Notes: generated by a model from the sequence alone, not told the origin. A stretch of 64,000 nt of DNA from Kitasatospora sp. MAA19 (GCF_029894125.1 NZ_JARXYZ010000012.1:124001-188000), one strand, 5' to 3'. Positions 43,009 to 51,547 are shown, numbered from the stretch's first letter. A program made the numbers and translations.

Positions 43009-44991
43009 GTGATCAGATTCCGATCCCGCCTGTTCCAACGCGGCCGACGGACCGCCCTGGTGGCGCTCGCCGCCGCCCTGGCCGGCGCCGCGCTCAGCAG
43101 CCCGCTGTCCGCCGTGGCCGACCCCCATGCGCCGGAGACCGCCACCGTGGCCGTCCAGCCGGGCACCCCGAAGACCGTCACCACCCCGCAGAAGTCCGGC
43201 CCGCACCGGGCCAAGGCCGCCAGGACGGGGCCGGCCGCCAGCGCGAACGCCGGCGCCGGGAAGACCCCCCAGCTGGTGGACGGTGCCGACCCGGGCACCG
43301 GCAAGGACGGCGACGGCTCGGTCGCCAACGAGTACGACCTCCAGGTCACCTACAAGGGCGGCCAGGAGTCGACCGGCGTGGTGATCGGCGCGCCCAAGGT
43401 CTACCTGGTCCTGTGGGGCTCCCAGTGGGGCACCCCCTCGACGAACTCGACCGGCGACATCGTGGCGTCCGGCGACCCGGACCAGGCCGCCCCGTACCAG
43501 CAGGACTTCTTCAAGGCTCTCGGCAGCGCCGGCGACAACTGGAGTGCCGTCCTGACCCAGTACTGCGAGGGCATCGCCGCCGGCGGCATCCAGTGCCCGG
43601 CCGGGTCCGCGCACATCCCTTACCCGCAGGCGGGGAGCGTGCTCGCGGGTGTCTGGGTGGACAACGCCGCCCCCGCGCCGCAGGCCGCGACCGAGCCGCA
43701 GATCGGGGCCGAGGCGCTGGCCGCCGCCAAGCACTTCGGCAACCTGACCGAGGCGCAGAACCGCAACGTCCAGTACGTCATCGACTCGCCGCAGGGCACC
43801 GATCCGGACAAGTGGAAGGAACTGGGCTACTGCGCCTGGCACGACTTCCAGCGCTCGCCGTACGGCCAACTCGCCTACACCAACATGCCGTACCTGACGG
43901 ACGTGGCCGGCTGCGGCACCAACTGGTTCCATGAGAACACCCCGCGCGGCCGGCTGGACGGCTACGGGATCATCGGCGGCCACGAGTACGCGGAGACGGT
44001 GACCGACCCGAACACCCCGGGCGGTTGGACCGACGCCACCGGTCAGGAGATCGGCGACAAGTGCGCCTGGATCCCGTACGGCGCCAACGGCGGGCTGTTC
44101 TTCGAGAACCTGTCGACGGGCAGTTTCCCGTTGCAGACCCTGTGGTCCAACGCCGACCACCTGTGCGTGGGTTCCGACCCGGTGGTGGCCAGTCCGCCGG
44201 TCTCCCTGAGCACGATGTGCGACCGGGTGGACCCGGCCGCGCGGCCGATGTCGATCCCGGCGGTCGGCGTGTCCAGCAGCGGTTCGGCCCTCACCTACAG
44301 CGCCAACGGGCTGCCGCAGGGCCTGTCCATCGACGCGCACAGCGGGGTGATCTCCGGCGCCGCCGCCGCGACCAACGGCTACCAGCGGATCACCGTGACG
44401 GCGACGGACGGCGCGGGCAAGACCGCCTCCACCGGCTTCTGGGAGAACGTCGGCGCCACCGGTCAGCCGGGCTGCGGTGCGATCGAGCAGCTCACGAACC
44501 CCGGCTTCGAGAACGGTTCGGCGAACGTCAACCACACGGTGATGACGGACTCCTGGAGCCCGTCGGGGTACAACATCGTCACCCCGTCGAGCCTGCACGC
44601 GGCGCACTCGGGCACCTGGTACGCCTGGCTCGGCCAGGACGCCGGGACGGACGACTCCGTCACCACCTACCTGAACACCTACCCGGGCTACGGGTCGGCG
44701 AGCTTCTCCTTCTGGCTGGACGTCGAGTCGACCAACACCTCCGCCACCGCGCCCGACACGCTGTCGCTGGTGGCGATCAACCAGTACACCGGGCAGCCGA
44801 TCGGCACGGTGAAGACCTGGACCAGTCAGAACCCGACCAGCGGCTACCAGTACCAGTCGGTGGACCTCAGCCCGGTCATCGGGCAGGTCGGCTGGGGCAC
44901 CACCATCGGCCTCAAGCTCGTCTCCCACGAGGCCGGTACGACCCCGACCACCGCGTTCCTGATCGACGACGCCTCGGCCCGCGAGAGCTGA
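43009..44991 (+). CDS. Large secreted protein with HEYAE motif and Ig-like domains
   Basis: 660 residues from GTG 43009. A signal peptide (TALVALAAALAGAALSSPLS) and a Pro/Ala-rich linker. Residues about 130-400 form a domain starting with VIGAPKVYLVLWGSQWGTP and carrying IIGGHEYAETVTDPNTPGGW and GQEIGDKCAWIPYG. HEhhE plus a later EIGDxC recalls the HELAE and EIGDLC segments of EXORDIUM/Phi-1-like secreted proteins and may be a metal site. Then an Ig-like putative domain (YSANGLPQGLSIDAHSGVIS) and a C-terminal jelly-roll-like module (NPGFENGS, WYAWLGQDAGTDDSVT). Extracellular; a protease or glycan-binding role is open. Confidence 0.75.
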   Translation: MIRFRSRLFQRGRRTALVALAAALAGAALSSPLSAVADPHAPETATVAVQPGTPKTVTTPQKSGPHRAKAARTGPAASANAGAGKTPQLVDGADPGTGKDGDGSVANEYDLQVTYKGGQESTGVVIGAPKVYLVLWGSQWGTPSTNSTGDIVASGDPDQAAPYQQDFFKALGSAGDNWSAVLTQYCEGIAAGGIQCPAGSAHIPYPQAGSVLAGVWVDNAAPAPQAATEPQIGAEALAAAKHFGNLTEAQNRNVQYVIDSPQGTDPDKWKELGYCAWHDFQRSPYGQLAYTNMPYLTDVAGCGTNWFHENTPRGRLDGYGIIGGHEYAETVTDPNTPGGWTDATGQEIGDKCAWIPYGANGGLFFENLSTGSFPLQTLWSNADHLCVGSDPVVASPPVSLSTMCDRVDPAARPMSIPAVGVSSSGSALTYSANGLPQGLSIDAHSGVISGAAAATNGYQRITVTATDGAGKTASTGFWENVGATGQPGCGAIEQLTNPGFENGSANVNHTVMTDSWSPSGYNIVTPSSLHAAHSGTWYAWLGQDAGTDDSVTTYLNTYPGYGSASFSFWLDVESTNTSATAPDTLSLVAINQYTGQPIGTVKTWTSQNPTSGYQYQSVDLSPVIGQVGWGTTIGLKLVSHEAGTTPTTAFLIDDASARES

Positions 44992-45006
44992 CCATCCGCA
45001 CGATCA

Positions 45007-45043
45007 CCGGCCCCGGCACCGCAGCGCGCGGTGCCGGGGCCGG
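45007..45043. terminator. Hairpin terminator
   Basis: A perfect 15-bp stem (CCGGCCCCGGCACCG with its complement) and 7-nt loop between convergent genes. Confidence 0.85.
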
Positions 45044-45050
45044 CGCCGGG

Positions 45051-45530
45051 TCAGCCGCCGGCCTGGTGGCCCGGTCGGGTGGCGGCGCGTGCGCGGGCGG
45101 CGTCGACGAGGAGGTGGGCGGCGTCCAGGGGGATGGCGAGTCGGCGGGCGATCCACGGGGCCGGGCGGCCGGCCCGGGCGAGCATCCAGGCGGAGTACAG
45201 CTGGCCCAACTGCGGTGCCTGGTGGGCGAGGAGGAGTGGGCGGACGGCGTCCATCGGGAAGTCCGCCAGGGCGCGGGCGCTGTACTCGCGGCCGTTGGGG
45301 CCGGGCGGGGGTAACGGGAGCGGGCGGCGGGTGTCGAGCCAGCGGCCGAGGAGGACCGCGCCGACCGCCAGCAGGCCGGAGCCGGAGGCCCCGATCAGGA
45401 CGGCGTTGATGACCGGGCGGTCCTCCTCCTCGGCCAGGCCGAGGGCGAGCTCCTCGGCGACGAGGAGGGCGAGGACGGTGAGCAGCACCGCGGCCTCGGC
45501 GGGGCGCGGGTAGGGCCGGGACGTCGTCAT
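45051..45530 (-). CDS. Small membrane-associated protein of unknown function
   Basis: 159 residues from ATG 45530 with a GAGGAAGAGG ribosome-binding site. Two hydrophobic stretches (AAVLLTVLALLVAEELALGL and INAVLIGASGSGLLAVGAVL) and then a cytoplasmic helical part (LADFPMDAVRPLLLAHQAPQ, WIARRLAIPLDAAHLLVDAA). The latter resembles a helix-turn-helix-like segment but is not convincing as a DNA-binding domain. A 15-bp palindrome lies about 80 bp upstream. Confidence 0.7.
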   Translation of the reverse strand: MTTSRPYPRPAEAAVLLTVLALLVAEELALGLAEEEDRPVINAVLIGASGSGLLAVGAVLLGRWLDTRRPLPLPPPGPNGREYSARALADFPMDAVRPLLLAHQAPQLGQLYSAWMLARAGRPAPWIARRLAIPLDAAHLLVDAARARAATRPGHQAGG

Positions 45531-45608
45531 GGGGTACCTCTTCCTCGGCGGGGGGCGCCGGGGTGGGTGAAGGGGACGCGGACGGCGGTGGCGGCAGGGC
45601 CGACGGGA

Positions 45609-45623
45609 CTGACGTGGCGTCAG
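45609..45623. promoter_or_regulatory. Short palindrome upstream of the 45530 gene
   Basis: CTGACGTGGCGTCAG, perfect 6-bp arms around 3 nt, lies 79 nt upstream of the ATG at 45530 and just downstream of the 25-codon frame. It could be an operator. Confidence 0.4.
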
Positions 45624-45645
45624 AAAGCCTGAGTGACGGGTGTGT

Positions 45646-45723
45646 TCACCGTCTGCCGGAGGCGGACCGGGGCATGCGGGAGCGGAGGTGGGGGAGGGTG
45701 CGGCCCGGACTGCTGCTGTCCAT
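45646..45723 (-). CDS. 25-codon reading frame with a strong ribosome-binding site
   Basis: MDSSSPGRTLPHLRSRMPRS is the start of a 25-residue frame; GGAAGGAGG sits before the ATG. The palindrome at 45830-45855 would be in its promoter. The sequence resembles the disordered start of a TetR protein (RMPRSASGRR) cut short by a stop, so it may be a leader peptide or the stump of a lost regulator. Confidence that it is translated is moderate because of the ribosome-binding site only. Confidence 0.4.
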   Translation of the reverse strand: MDSSSPGRTLPHLRSRMPRSASGRR

Positions 45724-45829
45724 CTGTCTCGCCTCCTTCCGGTCGGGCGCACCGTGCCGGTGCGTTCGTCGACGGGGCAAGGGGGGGCTCGTCCTCGGAT
45801 CTCGGGACAGCATAGCCCGGCCCCTAAGG

Positions 45830-45855
45830 CAACTTCGACACGCTTGTCGAAGTTG
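45830..45855. promoter_or_regulatory. 26-bp perfect palindrome, TetR-type operator
   Basis: Arms CAACTTCGACA and TGTCGAAGTTG around a CGCT centre, 11 of 11 matched. It lies between the minus-strand 25-codon frame and the plus-strand dehydrogenase locus, where a divergent regulator operator is expected. Confidence 0.65.
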
Positions 45856-46063
45856 GCGCGGACAGGCGCGGGCGAGACGCGGGCCAGACGCGGACACGCG
45901 CGGGCAGGACGCGGGCACCAGGTGAGGGAGCCGGCCCCGCCGCTGGACGATCGACCAGGTCGGGGCGGGCGCGCCTGGTGTGCGGACCCACTCGCGCCCG
46001 GCCCGCCGCCGCGGCTTCAATCGCCGTACCGAAGGAACGATTCCGGCCGGGCGATGGAGCGAC

Positions 46064-46722
46064 ATGGATCTGAACACGGTGGCCGAGATGCGCGACGCCC
46101 GCCGGGGCGGCACCTGGCGGCCCGGGGACGCCTGGCTCGGCGGTGGCACGTACCTGTTCTCCGAGCCGCAGCCGCACATCCGCCGACTGATCGACCTCGG
46201 CCGGATGGGCTGGGAACCGCTGACCCCGACCCCCGACGGAGACCTGGAGATCGCCGCGACCTGTACGGTCGCCCAGCTCTCGCGCTTCCCCAAGCCCGCC
46301 GCCTGGGCGGCGGCGGCGCTGTTCGAGCAGTGCTGCCGGGCGTTCCTCGCGTCCTGGAAGATCTGGAACATGGCCACCGTGGGCGGCAACCTCTGCAACG
46401 GCCTGCCCGCCGGTCCGATGATCTCGCTGACCGCCGCCCTGGACGGCGTCTGCCTGTTGCGCGCCCCGTCGGGGGAGCAACGCCGGGTCCCGGTCGTCGA
46501 GTTCGTCGCCGGCGCCGGCGTCAAGGACCTGCGGCCGGGCGAACTGCTGCGCTCGATCACCCTGCCGGCCCGCGCCCTGGCGGCCCGGACGGCGTTCCGC
46601 CAGGCCTCGCTGTACGGGCTGGGCCGCTCCGGCGCCCTGCTGATCGGCACCCTCGACCCGGTGGACGGCTCGCTGACCATCACCGTCACCGCCGCCACCG
46701 TCCGCCCGATCCGGTTCTGGTT
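46064..46722 (+). pseudogene. Xanthine dehydrogenase FAD subunit, truncated
   Basis: The first about 219 residues of an XDH-type FAD-binding subunit from ATG 46064: WLGGGTYLFSEPQPHIRRLI, LEIAATCTVAQLSRFPKPAA, WNMATVGGNLCNGLPAGPMI and ASLYGLGRSGALLIGTLD. The protein runs normally to TITVTAATVRPIRF and then continues only as out-of-family residues in the same frame, because the next DNA belongs to the molybdenum subunit in another frame. A complete subunit has about 280-300 residues, so the C-terminal about 70 are gone. The 2Fe-2S subunit gene expected in such operons is missing. Confidence 0.8.
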
Positions 46723-47919
46723 CCCGCCGGGGCCTTTCGGGGCTACGGGCTCGGGCAGGTCACCTTCGCGGTGGAGTCGGCGATGGACGAACTGGCCCGC
46801 CGGCTGGGGATCGACCCGCTGGAGTTCCGGGAGCGCAACGTCATCGGCCCCGGCGAGCACATGCTCAGCCCCGGTGGCGAGGAGGAGGACCTGCAGATCG
46901 CCAGCTACGGCCTCGACCAGTGCCTCCAGGTGGTCCGCGACGCGCTCGCGAACGACCGCAGCGCGGCGGACGCCCCCGCGGGCTGGCTGGTCGGGCAGGG
47001 CTTCGCGATGGCGATGATCGCCACCGGCCCGCCGGGCGGGCACTTCGCCGACGTCACCGTCGCCCTGCTGGAGGACGGCGGCTACGACGTCGCCGTCGGC
47101 ACGGCCGAGTTCGGCAACGGGACGACCACCGTGCACCAGCAGATCACCGCGGGCGCACTCGGCACGACCGTCGACCGGATCGCGATCCGCCAGTCCGACA
47201 CCGACGTGGTCCGGCACGACACCGGCGCCTTCGGCTCGGCGGGCACGGTGGTCTCGGGCAAGGCGGTGATGCGGGCCGCGAACGCGCTCGCCGAGCGGCT
47301 GACCGCCTTCGCCGCCGAGTACGCGCGGGCCCCGCGCAGCCTGGTCCGGCTCGGCGCCGAGGCCGTCGACTGCGACGGGCGGAGCGTCCCGCTGAAGGAG
47401 CTGTACGCGGCGGCGCGCGAACGCGGCGTCGACCTCGCGGGCACCGGGCACTGGGGCGGCTCGCCGCGCTCGGTGGCGTTCAACTCGCAGTGGTTCCGCC
47501 TCGCCGTCGACCCGGACACCGGGGAGATCCGGATCCTGCGCAGCGTGCACGGCGCGGACGCCGGGCGGGTGATGAACCCGATGCAGTGCCGCGGGCAGGT
47601 CGAGGGCGGCGTCGCCCAGGCGCTCGGCGCGACGCTGTTCGAACGGGTGCTGCTGGACGACCGGGGCGAGGTCACCACGGCCGCGTTCCGCCGCTACCGC
47701 CTCCCCGCGTACGCCGACGTCCCGCGCACCGAGGTGCACTTCTCGACCACCTCGGACGCGATCGGCCCGCTCGGCGCCAAGTCGATGAGCGAGAGCCCGT
47801 TCAACCCGGTCGCCCCCGCCTTCGCCAACGCCCTGCGCGACGCCACCGGCATCCGCTTCACCGACCCGCCGTTCCTGCGCGACCAGGTCTGGCAGGCCCT
47901 CGCCGACCGGCGGGAATGA
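46723..47919 (+). pseudogene. Xanthine dehydrogenase molybdenum subunit, N-terminally truncated
   Basis: The frame opens with PAGAFRGYGLGQVTFAVESA, the conserved interior motif of XDH large subunits, and continues for about 400 residues: MDELARRLGIDPLEFRERNV, GFAMAMIATGPPGGHFADVT, TAEFGNGTTTVHQQITAGAL, GSAGTVVSGKAVMRAANALA, GADAGRVMNPMQCRGQVEGG and the end KSMSESPFNPVAPAFANALR. About 300-350 N-terminal residues are absent and no start codon is associated. The C-terminal half is otherwise intact, with no internal stops, so the loss is probably recent. Confidence 0.8.
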
Positions 47920-48003
47920 CGCTCCGCCCGTGGATGGCTACCCTGGGTACGGGGCGCGCCGGCCCCGGCCGGTGGTCCACAGTGGTAGGGGAGGCCGGGA
48001 CGG

Positions 48004-49179
48004 ATGGGACTCACCAGTCACAAGCTGTTGGCGCTCGTGGGGCTGCTCGCGGTGTTCACGGTGCTCGGCACACTCTGGGTCTGGCCCCGGCTGGCCGTCC
48101 GCAGCTGGCCCGCGATGTTCCTGCGGCTCGGCACCATCGCCCTCACCCAGCTCGCCCTGCTGGCCACCCTCGGGCTCGCCGTCAACGACTACTTCGTGTT
48201 CTACAGCAGCTGGGCGGACCTGCTGGGCCACAACCACGGCAGGGCCGTGATCCAGGGCGGTCCGGCCACGCCGGGCGTGGGCGCCACCGGTACCCCGGGC
48301 GCTTCCGGCACCCCGGGCGGACCGGCGCCCGGCGTGCAGGTGCTCGGGACGGCCGAGGTCACCGGCACGGGGTCGGAGAGCCGCGACCCGGCCCGGATCG
48401 GCCGGATCGACCGGGTCCGCATCCCCGGCCCGAGCACCGGCCTGTCCACGGACGGGTACGTCTATCTGCCGCCGCAGTACTTCCAGCCGGGGTTCGAGGG
48501 CCGGCGCTTCCCCGCCGTCATCGTCATGACGGGCTTTCCCGGAGACGCCACGAACCTGGTCACCAAGCTGCGCTACCCGGCCACCGAGCTCGATCTCCTC
48601 CGGAACGGGACGATGAAACCGGCCGTCCTGGTGCTGATGCGGCCCTCCCCGTCGATGCCCCGGGACAGCGAGTGCGAGGACATCCCGAACGGCCCGCAGG
48701 CGCAGACCTACTTCACCACCGATGTGCCGCAGGACATCCGGGCCTCGTACCGGGTCTCGACCGGGCCGAACAGCCTCGGGGCGATCGGCGACTCCACCGG
48801 CGGCTACTGCGCGTTGAAGCTCGGCATGGTGCACCCGCAGGTCTACTCGGCGGTGGTGTCACTGTCCGGCTACTTCAAGGCGGCGGAGGACATCACCACG
48901 GGTGACCTCTTCGGCGGCAGCCAGCAGCGCCGCGACGAGGCGGACCTCAACTGGCGGCTCGCCCACCTGCCCGCCCCCGCGGTGGCGGTGCTGCTCGCCG
49001 ACAGCAAGGAGGACGGCAGTACCTACGCCGACTCGAAGGCCTTCGCCGCCGCCGCGCGCCCTCCGCTGACCGTCGCGCAGGCCACCGTCGATGCCGGCGG
49101 CCACAACTTCACCACCTGGAACCGGCTGATCCCGCCCTCGCTCGGCTGGCTGAGCTCGCACCTGGCCGATCCGGCCTGA
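48004..49179 (+). CDS. Membrane-anchored esterase of the antigen-85/esterase-D type
   Basis: 391 residues with GGGGAGG before the ATG. Two N-terminal membrane helices (KLLALVGLLAVFTVLGTLWV, FLRLGTIALTQLALLATLGL), a Gly/Pro-rich linker and an extracytoplasmic alpha/beta hydrolase: TDGYVYLPPQYFQPGFEGRR, FPAVIVMTGFPGDATNLVTK, nucleophile Ser in LGAIGDSTGGYCALKLGM, Asp in VLLADSKEDGS and His in AGGHNFTTWNRLIP. The fold and GxSxGG nucleophile resemble mycolyltransferase-like esterases common in actinobacteria. The substrate is unknown. The 3' end lies inside the terminator hairpin. Confidence 0.88.
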   Translation: MGLTSHKLLALVGLLAVFTVLGTLWVWPRLAVRSWPAMFLRLGTIALTQLALLATLGLAVNDYFVFYSSWADLLGHNHGRAVIQGGPATPGVGATGTPGASGTPGGPAPGVQVLGTAEVTGTGSESRDPARIGRIDRVRIPGPSTGLSTDGYVYLPPQYFQPGFEGRRFPAVIVMTGFPGDATNLVTKLRYPATELDLLRNGTMKPAVLVLMRPSPSMPRDSECEDIPNGPQAQTYFTTDVPQDIRASYRVSTGPNSLGAIGDSTGGYCALKLGMVHPQVYSAVVSLSGYFKAAEDITTGDLFGGSQQRRDEADLNWRLAHLPAPAVAVLLADSKEDGSTYADSKAFAAAARPPLTVAQATVDAGGHNFTTWNRLIPPSLGWLSSHLADPA

Positions 49180-49203
49180 CCGCTGCTGGTCAGGCCGGAT
49201 CGG
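49166..49203. terminator. Terminator hairpin overlapping the esterase stop
   Basis: A perfect 16-bp stem (CCGATCCGGCCTGACC with its complement) and 6-nt loop. The left arm contains the last codons and TGA stop of the esterase. It serves the convergent protease gene as well. Confidence 0.85.
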
Positions 49204-49224
49204 CGGTCTGCGCGTAGCCGGGCC

Positions 49225-50322
49225 CTAGCCGATCGTCGCGCCGAAGTGGCTCAGCGCGGCGGTGACCGGCTGGAAGAAGGTCTCCCCGCCGCTGGTGCAG
49301 TCGCCGCTGCCGCCCGAGGTCAGGCCGACGGCCTGGTCACCGGAGAACAGCGCACCGCCGCTGTCGCCGGGCTCGGCGCAGACGTCGGTGTCGATCAGCC
49401 CGCGGACCGAGCCCTCCTGGTAGTTCACGGTGGCGTTCAGGCCGGTCACGGTGCCGCCGTAGACGCCGGTGGTGGATCCGCTGCGCTGGACCGACTGGCC
49501 GACGAACGCCTGGGCGGCGCCGCTGATCGACTGCGTGGTGCCGTCGTACAGGTCGACGGAGCTCGGGTGCCCGACGGCGCTGGTGTACTTGACCAGCGCG
49601 TAGTCGTTCCCGGGGAAGGTGGCGCTGGTCACCGAGCCGATCTGGCCGCCGCCCTGGGAGTCCGACCAGCTGCGGAAGGCCACGCCGCAGTGGCCCGCGG
49701 TCAGGAAGTACGGCTGGCCGTTCTTGACGACGTTGAAGCCGAGCGAGCAGCGGGCGCCGCTGGCCCAGATCGCGTCGCCGCCCGCGATGAGGGGCTTGAA
49801 GCGGTCGGCCGACCGGTTCAGCCGGGCGGTGTCACCGAGGGCCGCGACCGCCGCCGTCAGTCGCTCCAGGTCCGCGCCGGTCACGGTGGGGTCCGCCGTG
49901 ACCGCCACCTGGTCGGTGCGCGGGTCGATCGACCAGGCGGTGCCCGGTATGGTCGCGGTGCGCTGCAACTCCTGCTGCGTGCCGAGCAGTTCCGCCATCG
50001 AGTGGCGGACGGTGCGCGGCTGCGCGCCCGTCTGCCGGACGCGCTCGCCGGCCACCGCGTCCAGGACGTTGACGACGAGCCTGCCGTCGGTGTCGACGTA
50101 GGCGCCCGCGCCGGCGCTGTCGCCGAGCTGCCCGGTGAGGTCGCTCGCGAGCCGTGCCGTGGCGGCGGAGGTGGTGGAGAACGTCCGCGGCACGGCCGCC
50201 CCGGACGGGGCGGCCTGCGCGGAGACCTGCGGGAGGATCAGCGCGGCGGTGAGGGCGGTGACGCCTGCGGCGGCGAGTGCGGTGCGGCGGGTCGGGGTCG
50301 GGGTGATCCGTCGTGTCTTCAA
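49225..50322 (-). CDS. Streptogrisin/alpha-lytic-type serine protease with propeptide
   Basis: 365 residues. A signal peptide (LAAAGVTALTAALILPQVSA) and a propeptide of the S1E type (residues about 45-165, ending near LNRSADRFKPLI). The mature protease starts near IAGGDAIWASGARCSLGFNV, with catalytic His in FLTAGHCGVAF, Asp in FPGNDYALVKYTS and Ser in EPGDSGGALFSGDQAVGLTS. Cysteine pairs (GARCS with HCG; DVCAE with GDCTS) form the two conserved disulphides. The proprotein folds outside the cell with help of the propeptide and then cleaves itself. Mycelial nutrient protease; it is monocistronic. Confidence 0.95.
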   Translation of the reverse strand: MKTRRITPTPTRRTALAAAGVTALTAALILPQVSAQAAPSGAAVPRTFSTTSAATARLASDLTGQLGDSAGAGAYVDTDGRLVVNVLDAVAGERVRQTGAQPRTVRHSMAELLGTQQELQRTATIPGTAWSIDPRTDQVAVTADPTVTGADLERLTAAVAALGDTARLNRSADRFKPLIAGGDAIWASGARCSLGFNVVKNGQPYFLTAGHCGVAFRSWSDSQGGGQIGSVTSATFPGNDYALVKYTSAVGHPSSVDLYDGTTQSISGAAQAFVGQSVQRSGSTTGVYGGTVTGLNATVNYQEGSVRGLIDTDVCAEPGDSGGALFSGDQAVGLTSGGSGDCTSGGETFFQPVTAALSHFGATIG

Positions 50323-50519
50323 CTCGGCTCCTGCTGTGGGGGATTGGGGCCTGAGGGAGGAGCCGCCGGAAGGGGCGCGCGCTGGGCGCGGGTCGGCGGC
50401 CGAACACTGGCCGGGTGCATGTCAACCGGCTGAGCCGAGTGTCCCGCCGGCGAAGGGCCGCTACAAGAAGGTGGCCCCACCCTGTTCCCCTGACTGCAGC
50501 CATGCGGAGCATTGGCGCA

Positions 50520-50539
50520 GAACTACAGGAATGTAGAAA
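50520..50539. promoter_or_regulatory. Second copy of the TACA/TGTA palindrome
   Basis: GAACTACAGGAATGTAGAAA. Read on the other strand it aligns with the site at 41962-41981 at 16 of 20 positions. It lies beside transporter fragments instead of an intact gene, so it may be the operator of a lost gene. Confidence 0.45.
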
Positions 50540-50618
50540 TGAGTTGGCGTCGAATCGGGCCACGCACGGCCGAACGCCCGTGGTGGCCTATGCAGGTGGA
50601 CATGATGGCGCCCAGCCG

Positions 50619-50735
50619 GACCGCAGGGACGGGCTCCTGGGTGTCGGTGGCCCGGGAGGTGAGGGCCCGGCCGGAGCGGCGCAGCAGCAGGACGGCCGCG
50701 ACGCCCAGCAGTCCGGCGGCGATGCCCAGCCCCTG
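50619..50735 (-). pseudogene. C-terminal end of a membrane transporter (fragment)
   Basis: The frame reads GLGIAAGLLGVAAVLLLRRS, then GRALTSRATDTQEPVPAV, which has the look of a last membrane helix and hydrophilic tail of an MFS-type permease. No start or upstream helices exist, because the DNA directly upstream on this strand belongs to the opposite-strand ATPase fragment. Confidence 0.35.
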
Positions 50736-50882
50736 CTGGGCCGGCTGCGCGCCGAGCACGGGGTGACCTTGGCGCTGATCAGCCACGACCTGCCACTGGT
50801 ACGCGAACACGCGGACACGGTGGTCGAGTTGGGGCCGGCTCCGGACATGATGGCGCCCGCCGGCTCGGCGTGGGTGAGGTGA
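50733..50882 (+). pseudogene. C-terminal end of an ABC transporter ATPase (fragment)
   Basis: The frame reads LLGRLRAEHGVTLALISHDL, then PLVREHADTVVELG. It matches the H-loop region of ABC ATPases of the oligopeptide type (LRxEHGVTLVLVSHDLAVVRHLADRVVVL). Walker A, signature and Walker B motifs are absent. It abuts the antisense permease fragment at 50733-50735, so a deletion or inversion joined the two. Confidence 0.65.
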
Positions 50883-50925
50883 CGCGCCGAGCCGGCGGGC
50901 GGGCTATGGGTCGGTGGGCGGCGGG

Positions 50926-51414
50926 TCAGACCCGCCCGAGCAGAGGCAGCGGGGCGCCGGTGCGGGCGGGGAGTTCGAGCCGGGTCAGCAGGGCGGAGGG
51001 CGACACCTCGACCACCGGGCAGCCCGCGCGGTGGCGGCAGTGCCGGGCCACCGAGCCGTGCCGCAGCCGGTCGAGGCGGCGGCGGGTGGCGGCGCCGAGG
51101 ACCAGCAGGTCCGCCGGCCCGGTGACGGCGCCGACCAGGGCCGGCCCCGGCTCGGCGTTGACCACCAGCGGGTGGATGACCAGGCCGGCCGGGTAGCCGC
51201 CGTAGGCCTGCTCGAAGGCGATGTCCAGCCGCCGCCGGGCGGCGTGCTCCAGTTCGGACAGCGGGCGCAGCCCGTCCCGCTCGCTCGCGGTCCAGGCGGC
51301 GACGGGCACCAGCACGGCCTCGTGGCGGGCCGCCTCGCCGACGGCGTGGTAGAGGGCGGCCAGACTGCTCAGTGATCCGCTCAGGCCGACGATCACTCGG
51401 GTGGTCCCGGTCAT
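50926..51414 (-). CDS. Universal stress protein (UspA domain)
   Basis: 162 residues from ATG 51414. MTGTTRVIVGLSGSLSSLAA is strand 1 with the phosphate loop region, and LVLGAATRRRLDRLRHGSVA followed by RHCRHRAGCPVVEVSPS is the ATP-binding end (G2xG9xG[S/T] type, here GAATRRRLDRLRHGSVA). It is a single domain, cytosolic. It lies 159 bp downstream of kdpB in the same direction but has its own copy of the 17-nt motif upstream. USP genes commonly accompany kdp genes and dormancy regulons in actinobacteria. Confidence 0.88.
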   Translation of the reverse strand: MTGTTRVIVGLSGSLSSLAALYHAVGEAARHEAVLVPVAAWTASERDGLRPLSELEHAARRRLDIAFEQAYGGYPAGLVIHPLVVNAEPGPALVGAVTGPADLLVLGAATRRRLDRLRHGSVARHCRHRAGCPVVEVSPSALLTRLELPARTGAPLPLLGRV

Positions 51415-51547
51415 GGCGGTTCGCCTCCGTCTCTCCGGTGCTGTCTCGCCGGGTCGGTGCTCCCAGGCTTCGGATGACTCCAGTGAACCCCGGAACCGGT
51501 TCGTCCGTACCGCCGCTGACACCACCATGACGCCGGCCGCGGACTTC

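Larger units (their letters stand above)
50323..50925. other. Gene-free stretch with transporter fragments
   Basis: 603 bp between the protease and uspA genes. It contains a palindrome at 50520-50539 and two overlapping coding fragments (50619-50735 minus, 50733-50882 plus). The first about 150 bp form the protease promoter. The fragments are described separately. Confidence 0.6.

Noticed and set aside
46064..47919. The locus as a novel fused xanthine dehydrogenase protein.
   Set aside because: The two parts are in different frames, so one chain cannot be made without a frameshift, and the FeS domain is missing.
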